From Pseudarthrobacter sulfonivorans (lineage in GTDB: Bacteria > Actinomycetota > Actinomycetes > Actinomycetales > Micrococcaceae): 64,000 nt of DNA. Location of the stretch: the NCBI RefSeq assembly GCF_014712225.1, contig NZ_JACXBW010000002.1, positions 367,853-431,852 of the forward strand, written 5' to 3'. Both the position numbers and the translations under genes were made by a program. Positions 35,863 to 44,668 of this stretch are shown here, in pieces (the first letter of the stretch is position 1; the number at the start of each line of letters is the position of its first letter). The notes below the pieces were generated by a model, which saw only the letters and a list, made by a program, of their open reading frames with translations, had not been told where the DNA came from and ran no database searches.

Positions 35863-36102
35863 CTATGCGCCGGCCCCGGGCCGCTTGCGCCCAAGGATGA
35901 AGTATCCCATCGGTCCGATGAAATTGATGAGGGCCGCCGCCCGCCATGCCGCCTTTGGCCCGTTGATTTGGGCTGCCGGGCGCTTGCTGATATCCCGCTG
36001 GGCGGCGATCATCAGTGAAACCTGCGCTATCCCCACGACCACGAATCCCGCCCGTGCCGCCGGTGACATTTCTTTCCAGGTCTTCTTGGTTTTCTTGGCC
36101 AT
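35863..36102 (-). CDS. Small membrane protein, PLDc_N-like
   Basis: A 79-residue protein with a Lys-rich N-terminus (MAKKTKKTWKEM) and two hydrophobic helices (ARAGFVVVGIAQVSLMIAA and ALINFIGPMGYFILGRK). The segment AAQRDISKRPAAQINGPKAA between them and the GPMGYFILGR end match the phospholipase-D-nuclease N-terminal (PLDc_N) transmembrane family found as stand-alone small proteins in actinobacteria. ATG 36102 is chosen because AAGGAG lies 8 nt before it. Function unknown. Confidence 0.75.
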   Translation of the reverse strand: MAKKTKKTWKEMSPAARAGFVVVGIAQVSLMIAAQRDISKRPAAQINGPKAAWRAAALINFIGPMGYFILGRKRPGAGA

Positions 36103-36211
36103 GGTCAACGCTCCTTAGGTGGATATACACAGTTTCGGGTGTGCAGTGCGTCCGTGCAACGGGTGCCGGTTTTCGGGTGTCGGGTTTGGAAGGGGACAGC
36201 TTGTGCGCTGC

Positions 36212-36676
36212 TCAAAAGGTGAACGGCGCCATCCGTTCCTTCTGCTCGGGTGTCAGACGCAGGACGCGCCCGGAGGCCTCGTCCACAAACGCGAGGTGGC
36301 TGCTGGCCCGGACGCAGTCCTCGCGGGTCACCGGGTCCTGCACCACGTAGTGAATGTCGAAGCTGGCGCCCTTCACGGCCCCGATCCACACCTGGACCAC
36401 GGCCGGGACATTACGGTATTCGAGGGTCTTGACGTACCGGATCTTGTGGTCCACCACGAGCGCGAGTGTTCCCTCGGGGACCTCGTTAAAGAGTGCAACT
36501 TCGGGCTCGATGCCGGGCATGCCGGTGCCCCGGGGCGGCCCGAACGCAGCAATCCGGGCTTCCTCCATCATCCGCACAATCTGGACGTTGTTGATGTGCC
36601 CGTACGCGTCCATGTCGCCCCAGCGCATGGGCACCAGGACCTCGATGCGCCGGGGCCCGGCGCTGCTTGGAGCCAC
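36212..36676 (-). CDS. Acyl-CoA thioesterase, hotdog fold (4HBT)
   Basis: A 154-residue hotdog-fold thioesterase. The 4-hydroxybenzoyl-CoA thioesterase-type motif is MRWGDMDAYGHINNVQIVRM, in which the Asp after the first Gly is the catalytic residue. VVDHKIRYVKTLEYRNVPAV and SSHLAFVDEASGRVLRLT complete the pattern. It hydrolyses an acyl-CoA thioester; the specificity is unknown. GTG 36676 follows GGGGGACGG. It lies 50 nt downstream of the ABC exporter gene on the same strand and could be the tail of that operon. Confidence 0.88.
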   Translation of the reverse strand: MAPSSAGPRRIEVLVPMRWGDMDAYGHINNVQIVRMMEEARIAAFGPPRGTGMPGIEPEVALFNEVPEGTLALVVDHKIRYVKTLEYRNVPAVVQVWIGAVKGASFDIHYVVQDPVTREDCVRASSHLAFVDEASGRVLRLTPEQKERMAPFTF

Positions 36677-36726
36677 AGCCGCCGTCCCCCCTGAACCAGC
36701 CCGCTCCAGGCCGGTTCCCTGCGCGC

Positions 36727-38802
36727 TCAGCTGTGTACCGCCGTCGAATCGTCCACAGCCGTTTCTTCAACGTCGGAACCGGCGAACTGCGACATGTACA
36801 GGCGGTAGTACGCGCCTTGGGCTGCCAGCAGTGTCTTGTGGTTGCCCTGCTCCACGATCTTGCCGTTCTCCATCACCAGGATGGTGTCAGCATCCCGGAT
36901 GGTGGAAAGGCGGTGGGCGATCACAAAGCTGGTGCGGTCGGTCCGCAGCGCCGCCATGGCTTTCTGGACGAGCAGTTCGGTGCGCGTGTCCACGGAACTG
37001 GTGGCCTCATCCAGGATGAGCAGGGACGGGTTGGCCACAAACGCGCGGGCAATGGTGATGAGTTGCTTCTCACCGGCGCTGACGTTGTTGCCTTCCTCGT
37101 CGATGACAGTGTCGTAGCCATCCGGCAGGGCGCGCACAAAGCGGTCCACGAAGGTGGCCTTCGCCGCCGCCATGACCTGTTCCTCGGTGGCGTCCAGGTT
37201 GCCGTAGCGGATGTTGTCGTAGATGGATCCGCCGAACAGCCAGGCATCCTGGAGCACCATGCCCACCTTGGACCGCAGCTCGGAGCGGCTCAGCTTGGTG
37301 ACGTCCACGCCGTCCAGGGTGATGGACCCGGAGTTGAGCTCGTAGAAGCGCATCACCAGGTTGACCAGGGTGGTCTTGCCCGCGCCGGTGGGGCCGACGA
37401 TCGCCACGGTGTGCCCGGGCTCGGCCGTGAAGGACAGGTTTTCGATCAGGGGCTTGTCCTCGGTGTAGCTGAACGTGACGTCCTGGAACTCCACGTGGCC
37501 GTCGGTTTTGGCCGGCAGGTGCTCGGTGGCGGTCTCGGGGTCCTGTTCGTCGGCGTCGAGGAATTCGAAGACCCGCTCGGAGGAGGCCACGCCGGACTGC
37601 AGCATGTTGGCCATGCCGGCCATCTGCCCCAGCGGCTGGGTGAACTCGCGCGAGTACTGGATGAACGCGGTGGCGTCGCCCAACGACATCGAGCCCGACG
37701 CCACCCGGAGCCCGCCCACCACGGCGATGCCCACATAGCTGAGGTAGGAGACGAACTGCATGACCGGGAAGATCATGCCGGAGACGAACTGGGCTCCGAA
37801 GCTGGCCTTGTAAAGCGCCTCGTTCCGTTCTTCGAAGCGCTCCAGCATGTCAGCGTCACGGCCGAAGACCCGCACCAGATCGTGCCCGGAGAAGGATTCC
37901 TCGATCTGGCCGTTCAGCTCACCCGTGTTCTTCCACTGGGCGGCGAAGAGCTTCTGGCTGCGCGAGCCAATGAGTCCGGCCGCCACACCCGAAAGCGGAA
38001 GTGCAATCAGCGCGATCAGGGCGAGCTGCCAGGACACGATGAACATCATGATGACAATGCCGATAACCGTCAGGACCGAGCTGATCAGCTGCGCGAAGGC
38101 CTGCTGCAGCGCCTGCTGGACGTTATCGACGTCGTTCGTCACGCGGGAGAGCACGTCGCCGCGCTGGCGGGTGTCGAAGTAGTTCAGCGGAAGCCGGTTC
38201 AGCTTCTTTTCGGTGTCGTCGCGGAGCCTGCGGATCACCTTCATGACGATGCGGTTCAGCACGTAGCCCTGCAGCCAGAGGAAGATGTTGGCCACGAAGT
38301 ACATGAGCAGCACGATGGCGATCAGGACGGACAGTTTCTGGAAGTTGATCCCGGTGCCGGGAACAAGCTCCATCCGGGACACCATGTCCGCGAAGTTTTC
38401 CTGGCCCTGCTGCCGCAGCCCTTCAACGAACTGTTCTTTGCTCGCCCCGGCGGGCAGTTGTTTGCCCACCACGCCGCCGAAGATCACGTCCATGGCCTGG
38501 CCCAGGATCTTCGGGGCGATGACGTTCAAAACCACCGAGACCACAACCAGGCCCACCACAGCGTAGATGCCCATGGCTTCAGGCTTTAGGAGCCCCATCA
38601 GGCGCTTGGCTGACGGCCAGAAGTGTTCTGCCTTTTTGGCAGGCATTCCGCCGAACATGTCGCCGTCGGCCTCGGAGGGCTTGAATTCCTCCTCGAAGAA
38701 CTCGTCGTCCTCCAGGGCCTCCTCCGGCGTTGCCGCGGTGCCCGGGCTTACCTCCGCGCCCTGTTTCCCGGCCTGTGTCGAGTCTTTCTTGGCGGCGCTC
38801 AT
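36727..38802 (-). CDS. ABC exporter subunit B (canonical ATPase site)
   Basis: A 691-residue type-IV ABC exporter half-transporter (membrane domain plus ATPase). An acidic, probably disordered ~80-residue N-terminus (EEALEDDEFFEEEFKPSEAD) precedes six membrane helices. The ATPase has Walker A GPTGAGKTTL (about 469), an altered signature NVSAGEKQLITIARAF (about 572) and a canonical Walker B LLILDEATSSVDTR (about 592) with the catalytic Glu. It overlaps the upstream ABC gene by ATGA, with GGAGG in the overlap. Together they form a heterodimeric multidrug-type exporter of the TM287/288, BmrCD or LmrCD kind. The substrate is unknown. Confidence 0.9.
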   Translation of the reverse strand: MSAAKKDSTQAGKQGAEVSPGTAATPEEALEDDEFFEEEFKPSEADGDMFGGMPAKKAEHFWPSAKRLMGLLKPEAMGIYAVVGLVVVSVVLNVIAPKILGQAMDVIFGGVVGKQLPAGASKEQFVEGLRQQGQENFADMVSRMELVPGTGINFQKLSVLIAIVLLMYFVANIFLWLQGYVLNRIVMKVIRRLRDDTEKKLNRLPLNYFDTRQRGDVLSRVTNDVDNVQQALQQAFAQLISSVLTVIGIVIMMFIVSWQLALIALIALPLSGVAAGLIGSRSQKLFAAQWKNTGELNGQIEESFSGHDLVRVFGRDADMLERFEERNEALYKASFGAQFVSGMIFPVMQFVSYLSYVGIAVVGGLRVASGSMSLGDATAFIQYSREFTQPLGQMAGMANMLQSGVASSERVFEFLDADEQDPETATEHLPAKTDGHVEFQDVTFSYTEDKPLIENLSFTAEPGHTVAIVGPTGAGKTTLVNLVMRFYELNSGSITLDGVDVTKLSRSELRSKVGMVLQDAWLFGGSIYDNIRYGNLDATEEQVMAAAKATFVDRFVRALPDGYDTVIDEEGNNVSAGEKQLITIARAFVANPSLLILDEATSSVDTRTELLVQKAMAALRTDRTSFVIAHRLSTIRDADTILVMENGKIVEQGNHKTLLAAQGAYYRLYMSQFAGSDVEETAVDDSTAVHS

Positions 38803-40532
38803 GCCATTTCCTCCACGCTCAGCTGGGATTCAACAATTTCCTGGTAGGTGGGCGAGGTTTCCAGGAGTTCCTCGTGCGTTCCGCGGTCAACGATCCGGCC
38901 GTTGTCCAGGACCAGGATCTGGTCCGCCTCGGTGATGGTGGAGATCCGCTGGGCCACGATGATCACCGTGGCATCGGCCGTGGTCCGCTTCAGCGCGGCG
39001 CGGAGCCGTGCATCGGTGGCCACGTCCAGTGCCGAGAAGGAGTCATCAAAGAGGTACACCTTGGGCTTGGTGACCAGGGCGCGGGCAATGCACAGCCGCT
39101 GCCGCTGGCCGCCGGAGACGTTGGTGCCGCCCTGCGCGATGCGGGAGTTCAGGCCGTTTTTCTTCTCCCGGACGAAGTCCTCGCCTTGGGCGATGTGCAG
39201 CGCGTCCCACAGTTCCTGGTCCGTGGCTTCGGTCTTGCCAAAGCGCAGGTTGTGCTCGATGGTGCCCGAGAAAAGGTAGGGGCGCTGCGGGACCAGGGCA
39301 ACGCGTTTGGTGATCTCGGCCCGGTCCAGGTTGCTGACGGAGACGCCGTCCAGCAGGACCTCGCCCTCGGCAATGTCGTATAGGCGCGGCAGCAGGGACA
39401 GCAGCGAGGTCTTGCCTGCACCGGTGGAACCGATGATGGCCACGGTCTCCCCCGGCTTGGCGGTGAAGCTGATGTTGCTCAGCACCGGCGACTCGGCGCC
39501 GGGGTAGGCAAAGCTGACGTTCCGGTACTCCACGACGCCTGCGAGGGTGGCGGGTGTTTCGGGACGTTCCGGATCGTGGATGGAGGGTTCGACGTCGAGC
39601 ACTTCACCGATGCGGTCCGCGCAGACCGAGGCGCGCGGGATCATCATGGCCATAAACGTGCCCATCATGACGGCCATCAGGATTTGCAGCAGGTACTGCA
39701 GGAACGCGGTCAGGGAGCCCACCTGCATGTCGCCGGAATCCACACGCTGGCCGCCAAACCACAGCACGGCGGCCGTGGAAAGGTGCAGGATCATGCCGAT
39801 GGCCGGGAACATCAGGACAAACAGGGCCCCGATCTTCAGGGAAACGTCGGTCAGGTCCTTGTTGGCGACACCAAACCGATCGGTCTCGTAGGGTTCGCGG
39901 ACAAAGGCACGGACCACCCTGATGCCGATGATCTGCTCCCGCAGGACGGCGTTGATGCGGTCGATCTTCTTCTGCATGGCGCGGAAGAGCGGCATCAGCC
40001 GGACCACCAGGTAGCCCACCACCACAACCAGCACGGGCACGGACACCCAGACCAGCCAGGACAGGCTGAGGTCCTCGCGGAGCGCCATGATAATGCCGCC
40101 GACGCACATGATGGGGGTAGCCACCATGAAGTTCAGGCCCATCAGCACCAGCATCTGAACCTGCTGGACGTCGTTCGTGCCGCGGGTGATGAGGGTGGGG
40201 GCGCCGAACGTGTTCACGTCCTTCGCGGAGAAACTGGTGACCTTGCGGAACACCCCGCGGCGGAGGTCGCGCCCCACGGCCATGGCCGTCTTGGAGCCGA
40301 AGTAGACCCCGGCGATGGCCGCGCCCACCTGGACCAGTGCCACGAGGAGCATCACGGCTCCGGTCCGCCATATGAAGTCGGTGTCACCGCGGGAAACGCC
40401 TTCATCGATGATCTGGGCGTTGAGGCTGGGCAGGTAGAGCGCTGCGATGGTGGACGCCAGCTGGAAGAAAATAACGGCCACGATGTACGGCGTATACGGC
40501 TTGGAATAGCGCCGTATCAGGGTCAGGAGCAT
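38799..40532 (-). CDS. ABC exporter subunit A (degenerate ATPase site)
   Basis: A 577-residue ABC half-transporter with six membrane helices followed by an ATPase domain. Walker A is GSTGAGKTSLLSLLP (about 367) and the signature VSGGQRQRLCIARALV is canonical. Walker B reads VYLFDDSFSALD, with Asp in place of the catalytic Glu. This is the degenerate-site subunit typical of heterodimeric exporters such as TM287, and it complements subunit B. I choose ATG 40532 because AAGGA lies 9 nt upstream; the GTG at 40538 is too close to that site. It is the first gene of the operon. The 160-nt gap upstream holds the promoter. Confidence 0.9.
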   Translation of the reverse strand: MLLTLIRRYSKPYTPYIVAVIFFQLASTIAALYLPSLNAQIIDEGVSRGDTDFIWRTGAVMLLVALVQVGAAIAGVYFGSKTAMAVGRDLRRGVFRKVTSFSAKDVNTFGAPTLITRGTNDVQQVQMLVLMGLNFMVATPIMCVGGIIMALREDLSLSWLVWVSVPVLVVVVGYLVVRLMPLFRAMQKKIDRINAVLREQIIGIRVVRAFVREPYETDRFGVANKDLTDVSLKIGALFVLMFPAIGMILHLSTAAVLWFGGQRVDSGDMQVGSLTAFLQYLLQILMAVMMGTFMAMMIPRASVCADRIGEVLDVEPSIHDPERPETPATLAGVVEYRNVSFAYPGAESPVLSNISFTAKPGETVAIIGSTGAGKTSLLSLLPRLYDIAEGEVLLDGVSVSNLDRAEITKRVALVPQRPYLFSGTIEHNLRFGKTEATDQELWDALHIAQGEDFVREKKNGLNSRIAQGGTNVSGGQRQRLCIARALVTKPKVYLFDDSFSALDVATDARLRAALKRTTADATVIIVAQRISTITEADQILVLDNGRIVDRGTHEELLETSPTYQEIVESQLSVEEMA

Positions 40533-40630
40533 GCCCACGGGTCCTTAAGGGAGAGAGCGCGAAATGGTGAGATAAGTAGTAGCAGCAGAGGCTGACATTC
40601 TTAGCCTACCTACTCTACGAAATCCGTTGC

Positions 40631-40649
40631 CCGGGCGAAATACGCCCGG
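40631..40649 (-). terminator. Short hairpin downstream of the DHA2 exporter gene
   Basis: CCGGGCG-AAATA-CGCCCGG, a perfect 7-bp stem behind the exporter gene that ends at 40699 on the minus strand. It has no good U-tract, so it is a moderate candidate. Confidence 0.4.
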
Positions 40650-40698
40650 CCAAAATCATCCCTAGGGGGTACGCCGAAGGTGATCAGTCCATCGCGGA

Positions 40699-42309
40699 TC
40701 AGTGCGCCGCGTTGGTGAGTTCCGGCGTCGCGCGTTCAGCGTCTGCGTCCGGCTGCGAATCCGGCCGGGTGTCCGGCTGGATGTCCACGGTGCGCCGCAG
40801 CGGCCGTTCCTTGATGAACAGGACCGAGATCAGGGCCACCACGGCCACTCCGGCTGCGATCAGGAAAACCTCGGCGGTGGCGTCGCCATAAGCGGCGCGC
40901 ATGATCTCGCGGACGGGTGCGGGCAGGTCAACAAGGTCCATGGAGGCCCCGGCCGAACCGCCGGTCACAGGGATGCCGGCCGCGGCCAGGCCCTGCGTGG
41001 CGAGCTGGGTGACGCGGTTGCTGAGCACGGCACCAAGCACCGCGACGCCGATCGCCCCGCCCACTGAGCGGAAGAATGCCACGGACGCGCTGGCCGTGCC
41101 GATGTCCGAAGCGCGGACGGTGTTCTGGACGGCCAGCACCAGGTTCTGCATCAGCATGCCCAGGCCGACGCCGAGGATGGCCGTGAAGATCCCGGCCTGC
41201 CAGAGCTCGGTGGTGTGGTCCATGGTGCCGGCGAGTCCCAGGCCGCCGATCAGCAGTATGGAGCCGCCGATCAGGTAGCCCTTCCACTTGCCGGTGCGGC
41301 TGATCAGCAGGCCGGAGACAACCGAGCCCGTCAGGTTCCCGGCGATCATGGGAAGGGTCAGGAGCCCGGCCTCGGTGGGGGTGGCGCCGCGGGCTACCTG
41401 GAAGTACTGGCCCAGGAAGGTGGTGGAACCGAACATCGCGATGCCCACCGCCACGGAGGCGAGGATGGCCAGCGCCGTGGTGCGTTCGGAGATGATCTTC
41501 AGCGGAATGATGGGCTGCTCCACCTTGGATTCCACGAGCACCAGCAGGGCGAGCAGCACCACGCCGCCGCCCACCATGGCGGCCGACTGCCAGGAAACCC
41601 AGTCGTAGTAGGCCGGGTTGCCGGCGAAGGAAACCCAGATCAGGAGCAGGCTGACGCCGGAGGTCAGCAGGATGGAGCCGAGCCAGTCGATCTTGGCGGG
41701 GCGCCTGACGTGCTGGATCTTCAGCGTGACTTGGAGCAGGATGAGGGCGACGACGGCAAGCGGCACGCAGACGAAGAAGGTCCAGCGCCAGCCCAGCGGG
41801 CTGTCCACGATGAATCCGCCGAGCAGCGGGCCGCCGGCAGTTCCGACAGCCATCACGCCGCCCATGTAGCCGGAGTACTTGCCGCGGTCACGGGGCGGGA
41901 TCATGGTGCCGATGATGGCCTGCGCCAGTGCGGTAAGTCCGCCCATGGCCACGCCCTGGATGACGCGTGCAGTGAGCAGCAGCGGGATCGTCTCAGAGAG
42001 TCCGGCCATCACCGAACCGGCCACGAAGATAACGATGCTCAGCTGGACCAGGATCTTCTTGTTGAAGAGGTCGGCCAGCTTGCCCCAGATGGGGGTGGTG
42101 ACGGCGTTGGCCAGCAGCGCGGCGGTGATGACCCAGGCGAAGTCGGTCTGCGTGCCGTGCAGGTCGGACATGATGGTGGGCAGGGCGTTCGCCACGATGG
42201 TGCTGCTGAGGATGGCGGTGAAAAACGCCGCCAGGAGACCGGTGAGGGCTTCCATGATCTGGCGGTGGGTCATCGCCAAGGGTGGTGCGGCGGGTGGTTG
42301 GCTGGACAT
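40699..42309 (-). CDS. DHA2-type MFS multidrug exporter (EmrB/QacA family)
   Basis: A 536-residue drug:H+ antiporter with about 14 hydrophobic segments. DHA2 motifs include MSDLHGTQTDFAWVITAALL at the start (the TIVANALPTI helix precedes it), the motif-A region WGKLADLFNKK, and motif C GPLLGGFIVDSPLGWRWTFF. The C-terminal tail is hydrophilic and acidic. The ATG follows AGGAG; the gene starts 10 nt after the MarR regulator's stop, so the two are one operon. Drug efflux repressed by the adjacent MarR protein is the natural reading; the compound is unknown. Confidence 0.92.
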   Translation of the reverse strand: MSSQPPAAPPLAMTHRQIMEALTGLLAAFFTAILSSTIVANALPTIMSDLHGTQTDFAWVITAALLANAVTTPIWGKLADLFNKKILVQLSIVIFVAGSVMAGLSETIPLLLTARVIQGVAMGGLTALAQAIIGTMIPPRDRGKYSGYMGGVMAVGTAGGPLLGGFIVDSPLGWRWTFFVCVPLAVVALILLQVTLKIQHVRRPAKIDWLGSILLTSGVSLLLIWVSFAGNPAYYDWVSWQSAAMVGGGVVLLALLVLVESKVEQPIIPLKIISERTTALAILASVAVGIAMFGSTTFLGQYFQVARGATPTEAGLLTLPMIAGNLTGSVVSGLLISRTGKWKGYLIGGSILLIGGLGLAGTMDHTTELWQAGIFTAILGVGLGMLMQNLVLAVQNTVRASDIGTASASVAFFRSVGGAIGVAVLGAVLSNRVTQLATQGLAAAGIPVTGGSAGASMDLVDLPAPVREIMRAAYGDATAEVFLIAAGVAVVALISVLFIKERPLRRTVDIQPDTRPDSQPDADAERATPELTNAAH

Positions 42310-42319
42310 CTCAGTGCTC

Positions 42320-42796
42320 CTAGAGTGCGGGGATGGTGATGGGTCCGGCCGCCGTTGCCCGGGCTGATTGTTTGAGGGAATCGGAGAGCCGGGTCAGGAC
42401 CCGGGCCGTGTCTTCGGCGTCCCCCTGGCTCCAGTCACTGAGGTAGCCCTGCAGGGTGGCCGTGCGGTGCTCCTCGATCTGCCGGAGCTTCGCCGTGCCG
42501 GCCGGTGACAGGGCAACCAGCTGGGCACGCCCGTCGGCAGGATCCTGCCGGCGGATGACGTAGCCCTGCTCCTCGAGGTCCGCGATATGGCGGCTGAGGA
42601 CGGGAGCCGATACGCCGAGGCGCTCCGCGAGGTGGGTGGCACGGGACTCGCCCTCCCCCACAAACCTGAGCACGCCCTGCAGCGCCACACCGGTGTCCTG
42701 CCCGCTGAAGCTGGCCGCAGCCACGCAGCGGACCACGCGTTGAAGGTCGAAAATGCGGTAGACCAGATCCGCTGCGGTGTCCGGCGAGACTGCCAT
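42320..42796 (-). CDS. MarR-family transcriptional regulator of drug efflux
   Basis: A 158-residue winged-helix repressor. The core is TEHLAERLGVSAPVLSRHIA-like: THLAERLGVSAPVLSRHI (helix-turn-helix) followed by EEQGYVIRRQDPADGRAQL, the wing with the MarR DxRxxxxxLT-type motif. GAGGAG precedes the ATG. It is the first gene of the operon with the DHA2 exporter. An inverted repeat AAGCAAC-N14-GTTGCTT (42826-42853) lies 30-57 nt upstream of the start and is the likely operator. Autorepression released by the exported drug is the family's usual mode. Confidence 0.9.
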   Translation of the reverse strand: MAVSPDTAADLVYRIFDLQRVVRCVAAASFSGQDTGVALQGVLRFVGEGESRATHLAERLGVSAPVLSRHIADLEEQGYVIRRQDPADGRAQLVALSPAGTAKLRQIEEHRTATLQGYLSDWSQGDAEDTARVLTRLSDSLKQSARATAAGPITIPAL

Positions 42797-42825
42797 GATG
42801 AATACTCTCCTCAGTTGTTTGCCTC

Positions 42826-42853
42826 AAGCAACTATATAGCTAAATGGTTGCTT
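42826..42853 (-). promoter_or_regulatory. Candidate MarR operator
   Basis: AAGCAAC (42826-42832) and GTTGCTT (42847-42853) form an inverted repeat around the AT-rich centre TATATAGCTAAATG. It lies just upstream of the MarR/DHA2 operon, in an otherwise GC-rich region, where the -10 element should be. Confidence 0.6.
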
Positions 42854-42872
42854 TGGGAAACTAAAGAGATGC

Positions 42873-42908
42873 GTGAGGCCCCCGGTCCTTCCGGACAGGG
42901 GGCCTCAC
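42873..42908. terminator. Hairpin terminator behind the ThDP enzyme gene
   Basis: GTGAGGCCCCC (42873-42883) pairs with GGGGGCCTCAC (42898-42908), extended by an inner GTCC/GGAC stem. It lies 49 nt beyond the stop of the minus-strand ThDP-enzyme gene and separates it from the MarR promoter. Confidence 0.75.
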
Positions 42909-42956
42909 GGGTTGTGCCGCGCTACGGCGGAGCGCATTTTTGGGTGTGCGCCCGGG

Positions 42957-44666
42957 CTAACCGTCCAGATGGGTGGGAGCGAACATTTTCAGGAGGGTTT
43001 CGACGACGACGACGTTCGGCCCGTCTGCCGCGAAGCCCGCCTTGAGCGCGTCCCCCACGCCCTCCGGGGCGACGCGCGTGGCCGGTATGCCGAACGCTTC
43101 GGCGAGCTTGACGAAGTCCGGGCGGGCGAGTTCGGTGGCGGTTGCCTTGCCGAAGGCGCCGACCATGTATTCGCGCAGGATGCCGTAGCCGCCGTCGTCC
43201 ACAATGAGCCAGGTGACAGGGATGTTGTGCTGTTTGGCGGTGGCGAGTTCGGAGATGGAGTACATGGCCGATCCATCCCCGGAGACGGCGAGTACCCGGC
43301 CGGGCCTGCCGACTGTTTCCAGGCCGACGGCGCCGCCGATGGCTGCCGGGAAGCCGTAGCCAAGGCCGCCGGCGCCTTGGGCTGAGTGGAACTGGCCCTC
43401 CCGGGCGTCCCAGCAGCTCCAGCCCCAGTACGCGGCGATGGTCATGTCCCAGAAGGTCTGCATGTCCGCCGGGACTGCCTCGCGGATGTCGGCCATGAAC
43501 TTCAGTTCCCTCGCCAGGTCCTGTGATTCCAGCCGGGCCTTGACCTTGGCGAGGGATTCCTTGACCAGCACCTCGGGGGTGACGCCGTGCCAGCTGCGGG
43601 TAGTTTCGGCGGCGCCTTCTTCGACCGAAGCCGTCAGGGCTTCGTCGAGTGCGGCGAGCCCCTGGCCGGCGTCAGCACGGATGCCGAGGCCCGGGCGGTT
43701 GGACTCGAGCACCCGCGGTTCGGCGTCGATCTGGATGATCCGGCCGCGGGGCTCGAAGGTGAAGTAATTGGAGGTGACCTCGCCCAGGGAGGAGCCGACC
43801 ACGATCAGGACGTCCGCATCCTCCAGGACGTCGGTCATGTACCGGTCCTCGATCCAGGACTGCATCGACAGCTCGTGGTTCCAGGGGAACGCGCCGTTGC
43901 CGCCGGGGGTGCAGATCACCGGCGCACGGAGCTTCTCGGCAATCGAGAGCAGGGACTTCTCGGCCCGGCCACGGCGCGTACCGCCGCCGGCGATGATGGC
44001 GGGACGTTCCGCCGTCGACAACCACCTCACCGCCTCCCGGATCAGTTCCACGCGCGGCGGGTTGTCCGCCGCCCCGGCGAGCGCGTCCTCCACCGGCGGG
44101 ACCATGATGGGATCCAGCAGCACGTTCTGCGGGATTTCCAGCCACACCGGACCCTGCGGCGAGGAGATGGCCTCAGTCCAGGCATCCTGGATGGCCGACG
44201 GGATGCCGGATGCGTGCTGGATCAGGCGCTGGCTCTTGGTGACGTTTGCAGCCGAGGCCTTCTGGTCATCGAGCTGGTGCAGCATGCCCTTGCGCCGGGC
44301 GCCCAAACCCTCGAGGGGGATCTGGCTGGCCACCACCACCATGGGCACGCCGGTTGCGTAGGCCTCCTGCAGCCCCGCGAGGGATGTGAGCGCGCCCGGC
44401 CCGGTGGACAGGAACAGCACACCCACCTCCCCTGTGGCTCGGGCGTAGCCGTCAGCCGCGAAGGCGCTGTTGTTCTCCACCCGGGAGGACACAAAATGCA
44501 GGTTGCCGCGGCCCATGGCGTCGAACAGGCCCAGCGCGTGCTGACCCGGGATGCCGAAGACCGTCTTGGCGCCGAGCGCTTCAAGGGTCTCGACGACGAG
44601 GTCCCCGCCGTTGCGCTGGCTGGTTCCCTTCGTAGGGGCTGCTGTGCCTGGATCGAAATCGATCAT
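42957..44666 (-). CDS. Thiamine-diphosphate enzyme, acetolactate-synthase-like (possible 2-ketoarginine decarboxylase)
   Basis: A 569-residue ThDP-dependent enzyme. The N-terminal Pyr domain has KTVFGIPGQHALGLFDAM and the catalytic Glu in FVSSRVENNSAFAADGYAR. The middle domain has PAIIAGGGTRRGRAEKSLL and DVLIVVGSSLGEVTSNYF. The C-terminal PP domain has the cofactor motif VSGDGSAMYSISELATA, ending DDGGYG instead of the usual NN. I choose ATG 44666, 7 nt after AAGGAGG. It follows the agmatinase-family gene after 2 nt. A decarboxylase/ureohydrolase pair matches AruI plus GbuA of the arginine transaminase route (known in Pseudomonas); that assignment here is inference. Acetolactate synthase for valine synthesis is unlikely, because no small subunit is adjacent. 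Confidence 0.8.
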   Translation of the reverse strand: MIDFDPGTAAPTKGTSQRNGGDLVVETLEALGAKTVFGIPGQHALGLFDAMGRGNLHFVSSRVENNSAFAADGYARATGEVGVLFLSTGPGALTSLAGLQEAYATGVPMVVVASQIPLEGLGARRKGMLHQLDDQKASAANVTKSQRLIQHASGIPSAIQDAWTEAISSPQGPVWLEIPQNVLLDPIMVPPVEDALAGAADNPPRVELIREAVRWLSTAERPAIIAGGGTRRGRAEKSLLSIAEKLRAPVICTPGGNGAFPWNHELSMQSWIEDRYMTDVLEDADVLIVVGSSLGEVTSNYFTFEPRGRIIQIDAEPRVLESNRPGLGIRADAGQGLAALDEALTASVEEGAAETTRSWHGVTPEVLVKESLAKVKARLESQDLARELKFMADIREAVPADMQTFWDMTIAAYWGWSCWDAREGQFHSAQGAGGLGYGFPAAIGGAVGLETVGRPGRVLAVSGDGSAMYSISELATAKQHNIPVTWLIVDDGGYGILREYMVGAFGKATATELARPDFVKLAEAFGIPATRVAPEGVGDALKAGFAADGPNVVVVETLLKMFAPTHLDG

Positions 44667-44668
44667 TC

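Noticed and set aside
34217..38589. Two open frames of over 600 codons on the + strand (34217-36118 and 36667-38589)
   Set aside because: Mirror images of mcrB and the ABC exporter gene; sequences rich in His/Val/Gly/Arg without domain features.
42957..44666. Biosynthetic acetolactate synthase (ilvB)
   Set aside because: No ilvN regulatory subunit or ilvC is adjacent, and the gene is coupled to a ureohydrolase; a catabolic ThDP enzyme is more likely.
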